From NCBI GenBank assembly GCA_023515795.1, contig JALGPX010000007.1, positions 203,844-267,843 of the forward strand: a stretch of DNA of 64,000 nucleotides, written 5' to 3'. Under the pieces are notes generated by a model. The model ran no database searches. It saw only the letters and a program-made list of their open reading frames with translations, and was not told the origin of the DNA. The DNA is from Amoeboaphelidium occidentale. Its lineage: Eukaryota; Aphelidiomycota; Aphelidea. Of this stretch, positions 54,810 through 64,000 are shown one piece after another. The stretch's first letter is position 1. Each line of letters begins with the position of its first letter. The translations under genes were made by a program, and so were the position numbers.

Positions 54810-56381
54810 ATGGTCGAGACTTGGAACCAATCATGTCTTGCAAGCGATTCGAACACAAACAAGCTCGACATGGAACAAGATTATCGGCGACTTTCTAGAT
54901 CTAATTCGCTCCCAGAATTACCTGAACATCGCTTAGAAGCAACACCATCTGTGGCCTTGATAACAGGACCAGGAGGTTTCAGAAGGTTTTTCGTACATGA
55001 GCGAAAACGTGACCCAAAAGAGAACTTCTTTGTGAGTTTCCTGGAGTTGTACCGTCATTTTGGTGGAGATACTTATTATGACGATGAAGATGTAATTTGT
55101 ACGGATGATGAAGAAACGCGGTTGCTATTGCAGGACATTGATACTCGCGAGGAACAGCAAAAGCAGCCTGGTGGTCATAACACACTTGGAAAAACGTATT
55201 TTCTCATATTGAAAGCATTTGTGGGAACGGGCATTCTCTTTCTTCCTAAGGCCTACTCGAACGGTGGTATGGTTTTCTCGTCTATGCTCTTAATCTTGGT
55301 TGCGTGGATTTCACTTTACGGAATGCTTCTATTGGTGGAAGTTAAGGATAAAGAAAAGGTTCAAGGTTATGCGGAATTGGCCTATAAATTATTTGGTAAC
55401 AAATTTCGAATTCTCGTGCAAATCAGTATCGTTTTGTCGCAAATGGGATTCTGTTGCGCTTATGTTGTATTTGTTGCACAAAATCTGAGAGAGCTACTTC
55501 TGGACGTTTCTAATTGTAAATGGGATATTCATCCGTTTCTGCTGGTCATTGGGCAACTTCTTGTTTATATTCCATTATGCCTTGTGCGGCAAGTGCGCTA
55601 TTTCAGCATTTCTGCTTTAATTGCGGATGTGTTTATCCTGTTTGGAATATTTTACGTTCTTTACTATGATATTTATTTGATTTCAACAAGAGGCATAGGA
55701 CCAGATATAGTTCTGATAAACGAAAAGAAGTTCGCCATGTTTATTGGGACGGCAGTGTTTGCTTTTGAAGGCATTGGAATGATCCTTCCCATAAATTCTG
55801 CAATGGCAGAACCAAAGAAATTCTCCAGAGCTCTGAGTGTGTCTATCTTTATGATAACGGTCACATTACTTACAGTCGGAATCTTGAGTTATCTTGCTTT
55901 TGGAGCGGAAGTACAAACCGTGCTACTTTTGAATCTACCAAAGAATAACGCGATGGTTCGATCCGTGCAGGGCTTGTATGCTATCGCAATACTTCTTACC
56001 TTCCCTCTGATGGCTTTCCCAGCATTGAGGATAATTGAAACATATTTTGTTCCTCTTAGCGGAAGAAATGACTGGCGCCAAAAGTGGAAGAAAAACTCCT
56101 TAAGAACCATTCTGGTAATTTTAATGGCTTTTATTTCTTATCTGGGATCGTCTGACTTGGATAAGTTTGTCAGTTTAATCGGAGCTTTGAGTTGTGTACC
56201 ATTATCCTTCATATTCCCAGCGTTCCTGCATTACAAATCCCTCGCGAACGATAATGTTTCAAAAATCAAAGATATTGCTTTAGCTGTATTTGGAATCGTG
56301 TGTATGATCATCACAACTGTGATTACTGTACAGTCGTGGATTGTCGAAGGCGAAGAACAGAGCTCGCCGAAATGTTTGTAA
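54810..56381 (+). CDS. AVT-type vacuolar amino acid transporter
   Basis: Amino acid/auxin permease superfamily protein, most like fungal Avt3/Avt4 and animal SLC36, exporting neutral amino acids from the vacuole. Single exon, 523 residues from the ATG at 54810. A 140-residue soluble acidic N-terminal region (DDEDVICTDDEETRLL) precedes about eleven membrane segments. Family blocks: GKTYFLILKAFVGTGILFLP, AYSNGGMVFSS, FIGTAVFAFEGIGMILPINS and LSYLAFGAEVQTVLLLNLP. Only 7 bp separate its stop from the next gene. Confidence 0.94.
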   Translation: MVETWNQSCLASDSNTNKLDMEQDYRRLSRSNSLPELPEHRLEATPSVALITGPGGFRRFFVHERKRDPKENFFVSFLELYRHFGGDTYYDDEDVICTDDEETRLLLQDIDTREEQQKQPGGHNTLGKTYFLILKAFVGTGILFLPKAYSNGGMVFSSMLLILVAWISLYGMLLLVEVKDKEKVQGYAELAYKLFGNKFRILVQISIVLSQMGFCCAYVVFVAQNLRELLLDVSNCKWDIHPFLLVIGQLLVYIPLCLVRQVRYFSISALIADVFILFGIFYVLYYDIYLISTRGIGPDIVLINEKKFAMFIGTAVFAFEGIGMILPINSAMAEPKKFSRALSVSIFMITVTLLTVGILSYLAFGAEVQTVLLLNLPKNNAMVRSVQGLYAIAILLTFPLMAFPALRIIETYFVPLSGRNDWRQKWKKNSLRTILVILMAFISYLGSSDLDKFVSLIGALSCVPLSFIFPAFLHYKSLANDNVSKIKDIALAVFGIVCMIITTVITVQSWIVEGEEQSSPKCL

Positions 56382-56388
56382 CGGTGTG

Positions 56389-58708
56389 ATGACGACTGGA
56401 GGCCCAAAAAAACTTACAATAAAAAATCTGAAAGGTTCCTCAACAGAGAATAATTCTATAATGCCTTTGTAGCTGTTAAAAGAACTACGGATGACTACTT
56501 TTCCAAAACATGGCCAAAGCTTGAGGAATCTGTCAAATCGATATTCCAGAAGACCAAGATCGAATATTCATTAGAGGAACTGTACCGCTACTGCGAGAAC
56601 ATATGCCATTATAATTCCAAACTGGGCGAAGAGCTACTCAATAAGCTAAAGGTGCTGATAAGCAATCGCGTTGATGGACTGGTGGATAAAAGCTCCTTTT
56701 CATGCACCTCAGACCCCAAAGAGCTAGCTGAAGTAGTTTTAGCTTACGAAGGATTCATGTTGGAAATCAAGCTTATACGAAACCTATTTCTTTATGCGGA
56801 CAGGACTTGCTTGCTTAAATCAGAGAATCCCAAGAATTTTGAGTCGATATTTGATTACTCCATTAGGCTGGTTCGCGAACGTCTGTTATCTCAGGATGGA
56901 AAGCTTGTGCATGATATTATTGAAAGCATTTTACATTTAATTAATGGATATCGTTCATCATCAGACTTGAAACAAGTCGATTTGGTTCAAAAAGGTATTC
57001 AGATGCTTGCTAGTGTGAGTTGCAAGGAATCGCTAGAGGAAAGATATCTATCAGAACTTCGAGATTACTACAACGACAAGACCGCTAAAGTGTTAATGGA
57101 AAATCAGGATGATCTTAAGCTTTATGTTCGGTACTGTCAGAATTGTTTGGCTAAAGAGAATGGATTTATACCTTTGTTTTCTCTGGAGCAGAAACGGCAT
57201 GTCATTTTGTTTTCTATTCAAAAAGTCTTGATTAGTGGGGAAATAGTGCGCAGATTACTAAATGCAGGCATAGGAAAACTTATCGAAGAGAAAGAGCATC
57301 AAGTTCTTAAGTCTTTGTACGGAATAATGTCCAGTGTTGACGAAGTTGAGACTTTGAGAGCCGTGTTTTCGGAGTATTTGAAGAGTAAAGGAACTACATT
57401 GGTCAGTGGTGAAGATTATTTAGGTATTGTCACATCTTTGCTTTCATTCAAGAACTTGGTCGACGCAGCCGTCATTAACAGTTTTCAACAAGATGCCTCC
57501 ACTACGAACTCATCATTTAACTACGCAGTTCAGAATTCTTTTGAGGTATTCACAAACAAGAACCCAAAGTTCCCTGAAATGCTTGCAAAATATTTGGACT
57601 CCATCATGAAAGACAAATCATCACACGAAGAGCTTCTTAACTCCAACGTTATTAATCAAATTATATCTTTGTTCAGATATGTTCAAGGGAAAGACATGTT
57701 CGAGGCTTTTTACAAGGAGTTGTTAGCAAAAAGACTTTTATCGGGAAAATCTAGTTCGATAGATTTAGAGAAGACTGTGCTGCTCAAGTTCAAGAATGAA
57801 TGCGGACCTGGCTTCACTCAAAAATTGGAGGGCATGTTTAATGATTTGGCGATTTCCAAAGAAATAATGAATGGATTTAAAGGGACCAAAGCTTTCGTTG
57901 AGTATCGAAAAACGGTGGACTTCAGCGTTCAGACTTTAACGCTGGCTTACTGGCCCAATTATACAATAATCAATGGAGTGCTACTTCCGGATCTTATCGC
58001 AAAAGCACAAGTTTCATTCGAAAAGTTTTATACCAGCAAATACGCAAATCGCAGATTGACTTTTGTGAACTCTTTAGGTTAATTCTGATGGTTCATACAT
58101 TTATCCTGTAGGGCATTGCTCAGTAAAAGCCAATTGCTTCGACAAAGAGCTTGGTGTTTCAGTATTTCAAACAATTGTTCTTTTACTGTTTAATGATATG
58201 ATCGATTTAACTTATGAAGAGATCAAAATCAAGACAAATTTACCAGATGATGAGTTATTGAAGACATTGACTTCGCTTTCCTTGGGGAAGCACAAGATCC
58301 TGTTGAAAACCAATAACGTATGATTTTTCTTATAACTTAAAGACTAACCTCTAGGCCAAATCTGTTTCGCCAAGCGACAATTTCAAGTTAAATCTGGACT
58401 TTAAGCATCCCTTGAAGAAATTGAAAATCAACACAGTTCAGTTCAAACAGACTGTGCAAGAAGAACAACGGACAGAAGAACAGGTTAACATTGACAGGCA
58501 GTATCAGCTCGATGCAGCAATCGTTAGAATAATGAAGTCACGAAGAACTATAACTCATTCCCAACTTGTCACTGAGTTGTTTGAAGTCATTGGGAAGAAG
58601 TTTGTGGTTGGAACACAAGAGGTCAAGAAGCGCGTTGAGAGTTTAATTGACAGAGAATACATTGAAAGAAACACGAAAGATAAGGATCTGTACACTTACG
58701 TAGCATAA
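56389..58708 (+). CDS. CUL4: Cullin-4
   Basis: Scaffold of CRL4 ubiquitin ligases, linking DDB1-type adaptors to the RING subunit. Four exons: 56389-56434, 56473-58077, 58112-58317, 58355-58708; introns of 38, 34 and 37 nt; 736 residues. CUL4 rather than CUL1/3 is indicated by KKLTIKNLK at the N terminus, SLEELYRYCENIC, ESFEVF-like KNSFEVFTNKNP and the C-terminal DFKHPLKKLKINTVQFKQTV. The neddylation site lies in IVRIMKSRRT and the protein ends in the canonical YVA. The start codon is 7 bp after the AVT stop, so its promoter overlaps that gene. Confidence 0.94.
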
Positions 58709-58822
58709 ATTTTTTAATTACACTTGCGGTTTTCCTTTGTCGATTAGATTGCTTTCTTAGCCGATAGTATTGTGATTTGAAAACTTTTTGCAAAACTACG
58801 CTATAGCCTTAAACTTTAAGAC

Positions 58823-60480
58823 ATGGCCACTGAAGACAAAATTAAAGTTGCGATAATCGGCTCTGGCGTTTCTGGATTAGGAGCAGCTTGGCTACTTTCA
58901 GAGAACAAGAGCAAGTTTGACGTCACCCTTTACGAAAAGAAGTAAGAGATCCTATTGACCTTTCGTAATTGTTAGCGATTACATCGGAGGCCACACAAAC
59001 ACAAGAACTTTCACCAGGCCTAATGTAAATAGCTCATCAAAAGCAAAAGCTATTCCGGTAGATACAGGTTTCATCGTGTTTAACTTGGTCACCTATCCCA
59101 ACTTGGTCAATTTCTTCAATTATCTTAAAGTACCGTTCCAAGAAAGCAACATGTCTTTCAGTGTTTCTCGTGATGAAGGCGCATTGTAAGTCACTTCTGG
59201 GCAAGCTGATTGCTTTTGTTAGAGAATGGGCCGGAACTGACTTGTCTACAGTGTTTTGCCAGTGGAAGAATTTGTTCTCTTTACGTTTCTGGTACATGCT
59301 TGCTGATATCTTGAGATTCAACTTTTTGGCTACAGAGTTATTGGAGTTGCCACTGTCTCATCCTGATAAGTCTCTGACAATTGGCGCATATTTGGACAAA
59401 CACGGTTACGGTGAAGCATTTACACAAGACTATTTAATTCCAATGACTGCTGCTATCTGGTCCACATCTCCTTCTACTTGCTGGGATGCCTTTCCTGCTG
59501 AAACCTTGATCAGATTTATGCATAATCACCATCTGTTGCAAGTAATCAATAAGCCTCCATGGTATACTGTAACCAATGGAAGTAAAAATTATGTGGATGC
59601 TGTATTAAAAAGATTATCTGACGTCCGTTTGAAAGATGGTGTCAAAGAAGTTGTCAGAAGTTTAGACAAAAATACAGGAAAACATGTGGTCACTGTGGTT
59701 TCAGAGAAAGGCACAGAAAAGTTTGATTATGTAATTGTTGCGGCTCATGGAGATCAAGCAAGGTTTATTATATCTATGAACAGTATCTAATTTTGGGAAA
59801 GATCCATTGTTAAAGATTTGACGAAAGATGAAGCAAAAGTCTTGAACCAGGTTCATTTTTCCAAGAATACGGCCGTTTTACATTGCGATGAGGATTTGAT
59901 GCCTAAGAGACGCAAGGCCTGGAGCAGCTGGAACTACTTGACTCATGACCCCGACAGAGCATCCTCAAAATCGTCAAAGGTTTGTCTGACTTATTGGATG
60001 AATTTGTTGCAAAATATCAATGTGCGTGAACATGGAAATGTATTTGTCACAATGAACCCAATATATGAGCCTAAAAAAGAAAAGGTTATTGAGACATATG
60101 AGTATGAACATCCTCTATACACACCGCAGCTAGTTGAAGCCCAAAGATTGTTGAGAAGTGTCAATGCAGTAGCAAAATACGAAACTAAAACCATTTATGC
60201 TGGTGCTTGGACTCTTTACGGTTTTCATGAAGATGGTTTAACTTCTGGATTAAGAGCAGCTAGTTTGCTTGGAGCCCAATGTCCGTTTGAAATTATCGAT
60301 GCGACAAACATTCGCCCACTTGCTCCTACAGTTTCTCATGACGTTACTGGAGTTGTTTTGGAATTTATCGAATACGTTTTTCTGTGGATGTGGAGAATTA
60401 TCGATTTCCTACTTGTTTTGACATTCCCCTTGCGAAACACCCGTTCAATAATCAAAACCAATATGCGCGGCAGGATCTAA
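58823..60480 (+). CDS. FAD-dependent amine oxidase-like protein (COG2907 type)
   Basis: Flavoprotein of the COG2907 group that in bacteria lies next to, and in plants is fused to, cyclopropane fatty acid synthase. Four exons: 58823-58941, 58976-59185, 59223-59762, 59802-60480; introns of 34, 37 and 39 nt; 515 residues. The Rossmann motif is VAIIGSGVSGLGAAWLL, followed by NDYIGGHTNT, DTGFIVFN, LEWAGTDLSTVF, the MTAAIWST block and WSSWNYLTHDPDRASS. Near the end GLRAASLLGAQ closes the FAD site. A C-terminal membrane segment (VFLWMWRIIDFLLVLTFPL) suggests membrane association. The reaction of this family is not established. The third intron has a GTTTAT donor. Confidence 0.92.
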
Positions 60481-60697
60481 TTGGGTAATTATTGAAAAGA
60501 ATTGAGTGGACATAAATTCTCGAATCGTATCTATTTAATTTTGTTCTATGCGCATTGCTCTAAAACCTGTTTTCGTCTTGTCATACTGTTTGAAGTACTA
60601 GGACTGATCTGGACGATAAGAATGCACTTGAGCCTTTTTAAACCTTTTGAAAGTTAATTAATGCCCTTTAAACCGTAACTATCACGCTTGTTTGAAC

Positions 60698-61861
60698 ATG
60701 GGCGCTTTGGTTCAAGCCGCAAATGTCGTCAGCAAAACTTGCGCAGATCAATTCCAAACAACGATGACTAAGGACGAGCAGCCGCAGTTTTACGAAAAGT
60801 TTATCGACGCAGGTTACTTGCCTGACTTTGTTTTGCGCGAAGGTGTCCGCTATCTGCTAAGCCAGCGCTGTAAGTTCACTGATACGACAGACAATGAGAT
60901 CTTGATGAAGGAGAAGATGGCATTTATTGATGAAATCAAGAACGCACCCATTGCAGTCCACACTGACAAGGCTAACGAACAGCATTACGAAGTTCCTACT
61001 GATTTTATGCAGCTTTGTTTGGGCCCTAGAATGAAGTACTCCTGTTGTTACTTCCCAGAAGGTGTCGAAGATTTGGCCACAGCTGAAGAGGCTATGATGG
61101 AGTTATACATTGAAAGGGCTGGCATCAAAGACGGTCAGGCTATTTTAGACATGGGCTGTGGTTGGGGAAGTTTGTCCTTGTTTTTGGCTGAGCGTTTCCC
61201 AAAAGCGCAGATCACTGGTGTTTCAAATTCAGCAACTCAAAGAGAATCCATTATGGCTAAAGCTGCTTCAAAAGGGTTCAAGAATTTGAATATCATCACT
61301 TGTGACATCAATACATTTGACCCACAGCTTAAATTTGACCGTGTGGTTTCCATTGAAATGTTGGAACACGTGAAGAACTACCCGCTGATCTTCAAGAATA
61401 TAAATTCATGGTTGAAAGATGATGGTTTGTTCTTTACTCATGTCTTCAGCCACAAATCGTTGCCTTATCATTTCAAGACAGAAGAAGGAAACAGTTGGAT
61501 GGCTCGCTACTTCTTTACTGGTAAGCTGCGGTTCCAAATATTTTTAATTAATCTTTTAGGGGGAACAATGCCTTCAAACGATTTGTTCTTGTATTTCCAA
61601 GATGATTTATCTATCGTGAAGCATTGGGTTGTTGATGGAAAGCATTACGGAAAAACTTCAAAATGCTGGTTGGAGTTAATTGACAAGAACAAGACGGAAG
61701 CCTTGGAGATTTTGAGCAAAGCTTACGGAGGAGAAAAGGAAGGCTTTACGTGGTTTAATCGTTGGAGATTGTTTTACTTGACAGTTGAAGAATTCTTCAA
61801 TTACAGAAACGGAAATGAATGGCAGGTCTCACATTACTTATTCAAAAAGAAGCGTAATTAA
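60698..61861 (+). CDS. SAM methyltransferase, CNMT/CFA-synthase-like
   Basis: Class I SAM-dependent methyltransferase close to the coclaurine N-methyltransferase-like branch of the CFA synthase superfamily. Exons 60698-61520 and 61560-61861, 374 residues. Motifs: QHYEVPTDFMQLCLGPRMKY, SCCYFPEG, the SAM loop LDMGCGWGSLSLFLAERF, ITGVSNSATQRE and SIEMLEHVKNY. The 39-nt intron (61521-61559) is a multiple of three without a stop; removing it gives YFFTGGTMPSND, which fits the family better. True substrate unknown; the plant alkaloid reaction should not be assumed. It lies between the FAD oxidase and CFA synthase genes on the same strand. The ATG at 60698 follows an in-frame TTG. Confidence 0.9.
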   Translation: MGALVQAANVVSKTCADQFQTTMTKDEQPQFYEKFIDAGYLPDFVLREGVRYLLSQRCKFTDTTDNEILMKEKMAFIDEIKNAPIAVHTDKANEQHYEVPTDFMQLCLGPRMKYSCCYFPEGVEDLATAEEAMMELYIERAGIKDGQAILDMGCGWGSLSLFLAERFPKAQITGVSNSATQRESIMAKAASKGFKNLNIITCDINTFDPQLKFDRVVSIEMLEHVKNYPLIFKNINSWLKDDGLFFTHVFSHKSLPYHFKTEEGNSWMARYFFTGKLRFQIFLINLLGGTMPSNDLFLYFQDDLSIVKHWVVDGKHYGKTSKCWLELIDKNKTEALEILSKAYGGEKEGFTWFNRWRLFYLTVEEFFNYRNGNEWQVSHYLFKKKRN

Positions 61862-61999
61862 AAAGCCCAATAATAAAAACCAGAAATGTTCTGATGTGAA
61901 ACTGAATTGTAGCTGCGGTGGCGTCACACGAGGATCATCGGCATCGATGACGAATTTGCCGCAAACTCCAATTATGAATTGATTATTTTCGAAGTAAGA

Positions 62000-63456
62000 A
62001 TGAGCTTAATTTCAATGGCCTTCAAAAGCAATCCGATTACAGCCTCAGGTACTTTATAGATTTTTATATTGTAAATTATTAACACTCTAGCGCGGGCTGT
62101 TATCATGCTCTCACTTAAGAACATCAGTCAAGGAAAGCTTGAAATTGATGAGAAGTTTACTGGTGGTGAGCAGCTGAAGTTTGGGTCTGGGATAGCAACT
62201 TCCAAAGATGATTTGGCTGTTAAGCTCGAAGTCTTAAGTCCCTGGTTCTACGTCCGTGTGCTTCTCCATGCCGACATTGGTTTGGCTGATTCGTTCATGC
62301 TTGAAGAATTCGAAACGGATGACTTAACTGGTCTATTAAAAGTACACAGCCTTGAGTGTTAAACTAATTTCGTTAGTTATTGCTCCAGAACCATGAAGCA
62401 TTGAACAAAACCTCGTCGATGGTTGCTGCTACTGCCGGAAACTTTGTTCACTATTTAAGACACACTTCACTGGCCAACACTTTATCAAATTCTTCATCGA
62501 ACATCAGCGCACATTACGATATTGGGAATGAGTTGTTTCAATCTTTTCTTGATGATACGATGATGTACTCTTCTGGTGTGTTCACAAGTCCATCGTGCTC
62601 CTTGAGGGATGCTCAGTTGAACAAGCTTAAAAAGATGATTAACAAGGCTGAGTTGTGTGAAACTGATAATGTTCTCGAGATTGGCACTGGTTGGGGATCT
62701 TTCGCTATTGAAGCCGTGAAGCATTGTGGCTGTCGCGTTACAACGATTACTTTGAGCAAGGAGCAGAAATCTTACGCCGAATCTAAAGTCTTGGCAGAAC
62801 TTGGCCCAGAGTTGGCTCAAAACGTCTCTATTTACTACATGGACTATAGAAAATTGCCTGAGGTATTTGAGGCACACTCTTTTGACAAGATCGTCTCAAT
62901 TGAAATGATGGAAGCTGTTGGTCCTGAGTTCCTTCCTTTGTACTTCAAGATTTGCGATAAGATGCTAAATAAGAAGCGCGGAAGAATGGTATTTCAATGT
63001 ATTACCATGCCTGAAACAAGATATGAAGCGTATAAGAGCGGTGTCGATTTTATCCAACGTTATATCTTTCCAGGAGGCCATTGTCCTTCTGTCACAGCAA
63101 TAACTGATGCAGTGCACTCCGGAAGCTCAGGATGTTTGATTATGGATGAATTGGAGAATATCGGTCCTCATTATGCGCCTACATTGGCTCAATGGCGTGA
63201 AAGGTTTCTGCAAAACTTTGACAAATGTCTCGCTCCTTATCCTAAAACTACTTTGAAGACCGAGTACAGCAACTTTGGACTGTCTGTAAAAACAAAGCAA
63301 GTCCCTTTCTACTCAGAAGAGTTTAAACGCAAATGGGTTTACTACTTCTGCTATTGTGAGGCTGGTTTCGCGATGAGAAGTTTGGGCAATGTTCAAGTCG
63401 TTTTGACAAGAGAAGGAAATCTGGGATGTGCTCAGATGAAGTATTTAAGACATTAA
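62000..63456 (+). CDS. Cyclopropane-fatty-acyl-phospholipid synthase
   Basis: Transfers a methylene group from SAM to the double bond of an unsaturated phospholipid acyl chain. Three exons: 62000-62048, 62091-62341, 62377-63456; introns of 42 and 35 nt; 459 residues. The first exon was found by phase: it leads into ARAVIMLSLKNISQGKLEI, the usual start of the N-terminal lipid-binding domain. The catalytic part has HYDIGNELFQSFLDDTMMYS, the SAM loop VLEIGTGWGSFAIEAV, SIEMMEAVG, RYIFPGGHCPS and the terminal FCYCEAGFAMRS. It is more like plant and bacterial CFA synthases than the gene before it. Last member of the three-gene lipid cluster. Confidence 0.94.
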
Positions 63457-63484
63457 AATTTTTTGAAATTACATTCGTTTTATA

Positions 63485-64000
63485 TTAGAGAGTCGATGCG
63501 TGAGATTTTGACTTTGACATTTCAACCACAGTACCAACAATATCAACTGAAATATCGATCTGGTCAAGGATGAAATTGATGTCCTTGATAAATGCTATCT
63601 CAGGAAGAGGTTTGTCAGTGATATAAATTAGAGCTAGATTGTGCCAGATTCTCTTCAAACGTCCTAACAAATCAAGGGCCTCCAAATCCAAGATTTGTTT
63701 CTTCTCGGCAATAACCTTCTGTAACTCTGGAATCTGTTCCTGGAAACCGGCCAAACTTTCCTCCAAAGCTTGGTGTGCAGCTTTCAGTTGCTGATTCTCA
63801 ATCTTTATGTCACTGTTTTCACGTCCAAGCTCATCAACTTGGTTTTCCAATTCCTTAGCATATTCAGCCCACTTCTCATTATCTTCCTTCAATTCCTGAA
63901 TAGTGCCTGCCTTAATAACATTGCCTTTCTCAGCTGCATCTAACTTTTCATTGCTTTCCTCCAAAGCTTGTCTAAGTTCGTCGTTCTGAGCGACCAATTC
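63485..64000 (-). CDS. Coiled-coil protein, truncated at window edge
   Basis: The frame is open to the right end of the window, so only the C-terminal 171 residues are visible, ending at 63485. Residues are heptad-like with Glu, Lys, Gln and Leu (ELENQVDELGRENSDIKIEN) over about 100 residues, then a more hydrophobic globular end (LLGRLKRIWHNLALIYI, FILDQIDISVDIVGTVVEM). The family is not recognised. It is convergent to the CFA synthase gene with 28 bp between stop codons. Confidence 0.75.
   Translation of the reverse strand, partial: ELVAQNDELRQALEESNEKLDAAEKGNVIKAGTIQELKEDNEKWAEYAKELENQVDELGRENSDIKIENQQLKAAHQALEESLAGFQEQIPELQKVIAEKKQILDLEALDLLGRLKRIWHNLALIYITDKPLPEIAFIKDINFILDQIDISVDIVGTVVEMSKSKSHASTL

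Noticed and set aside
61785-61982. Plus-strand open frame of 65 codons between the two methyltransferase genes
   Set aside because: Overlaps the CNMT-like 3' end in another frame and has no protein features.

Overview
The window is nuclear DNA from a eukaryote with a very compact genome, most probably a fungus. Evidence for Fungi: homocitrate synthase of the alpha-aminoadipate lysine pathway, cytochrome c peroxidase, an Air1/2-like five-knuckle protein, a Pxr1-type G-patch protein and an RNA polymerase II CTD of canonical heptads. Retained animal-like traits (MEF2-type MADS factor, ADAM metalloprotease, CUL4, dynactin Arp11, ZW10) point to an early-diverging lineage, for example zoosporic or endoparasitic fungi. 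The lineage is inference; no rRNA is present. All gene models were built by hand from reading frames, splice signals and protein conservation.

Gene structure is unusual. I could place about 50 introns. Nearly all are 30-48 nt, start GTA or GTT and end AG, often with a CTAAY-like branch site. Intergenic spacers are often under 80 bp, with extremes of 4 bp, 7 bp and a 9-bp coding overlap. There is one assembly gap (20 N, 50431-50450) inside a 106-bp duplicated contig end.

Layout. 1-9237 (+): RPB1 (5' truncated, 31-heptad CTD), malonyl-CoA:ACP transacylase, MEF2-like MADS factor, mitochondrial TypA/BipA GTPase, OMA1 peptidase. 9267-23560 (-): SNF2 ATPase, cytochrome c peroxidase, DENN protein, two tandem CLC chloride transporters, SH3 protein. 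23865-31952: purine nucleoside phosphorylase, uncharacterised nuclear-type protein (-), Pxr1 G-patch protein, a 71-aa membrane protein (-), ribosomal eL19, an SFR2-like GH1 enzyme, POT peptide transporter (-). 32192-45721: Arp11 (-), Ran-binding protein, ribosomal uS13 with a candidate snoRNA in a 3'UTR intron, bZIP factor, ZW10, G-protein gamma, SNIP1/Pml1 (-), DCN1, uroporphyrinogen-III synthase, cyclic nucleotide phosphodiesterase (-), Air-type protein (-), pseudouridine synthase, tRNA-Phe, small conserved protein. 46027-48105 (-): homocitrate synthase and glutathione peroxidase. 48325-64000: PQ-loop/NIPA fusion candidate, tRNA-Phe (-), ADAM protease, AVT-type amino acid transporter, CUL4, then three same-strand lipid-type genes (FAD oxidase, CNMT-like methyltransferase, cyclopropane fatty acid synthase) and a truncated coiled-coil gene (-).

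Most genes are unrelated housekeeping functions. The set that looks like a functional module is 58823-63456, which resembles the bacterial and plant association of a COG2907 flavoprotein with CFA synthase. Other points that merit attention are the SFR2-like glycosidase, aspartate in place of the gating glutamate in both CLC proteins, the snoRNA-like element, and two intron-bearing tRNA-Phe genes of which one has a broken T stem.
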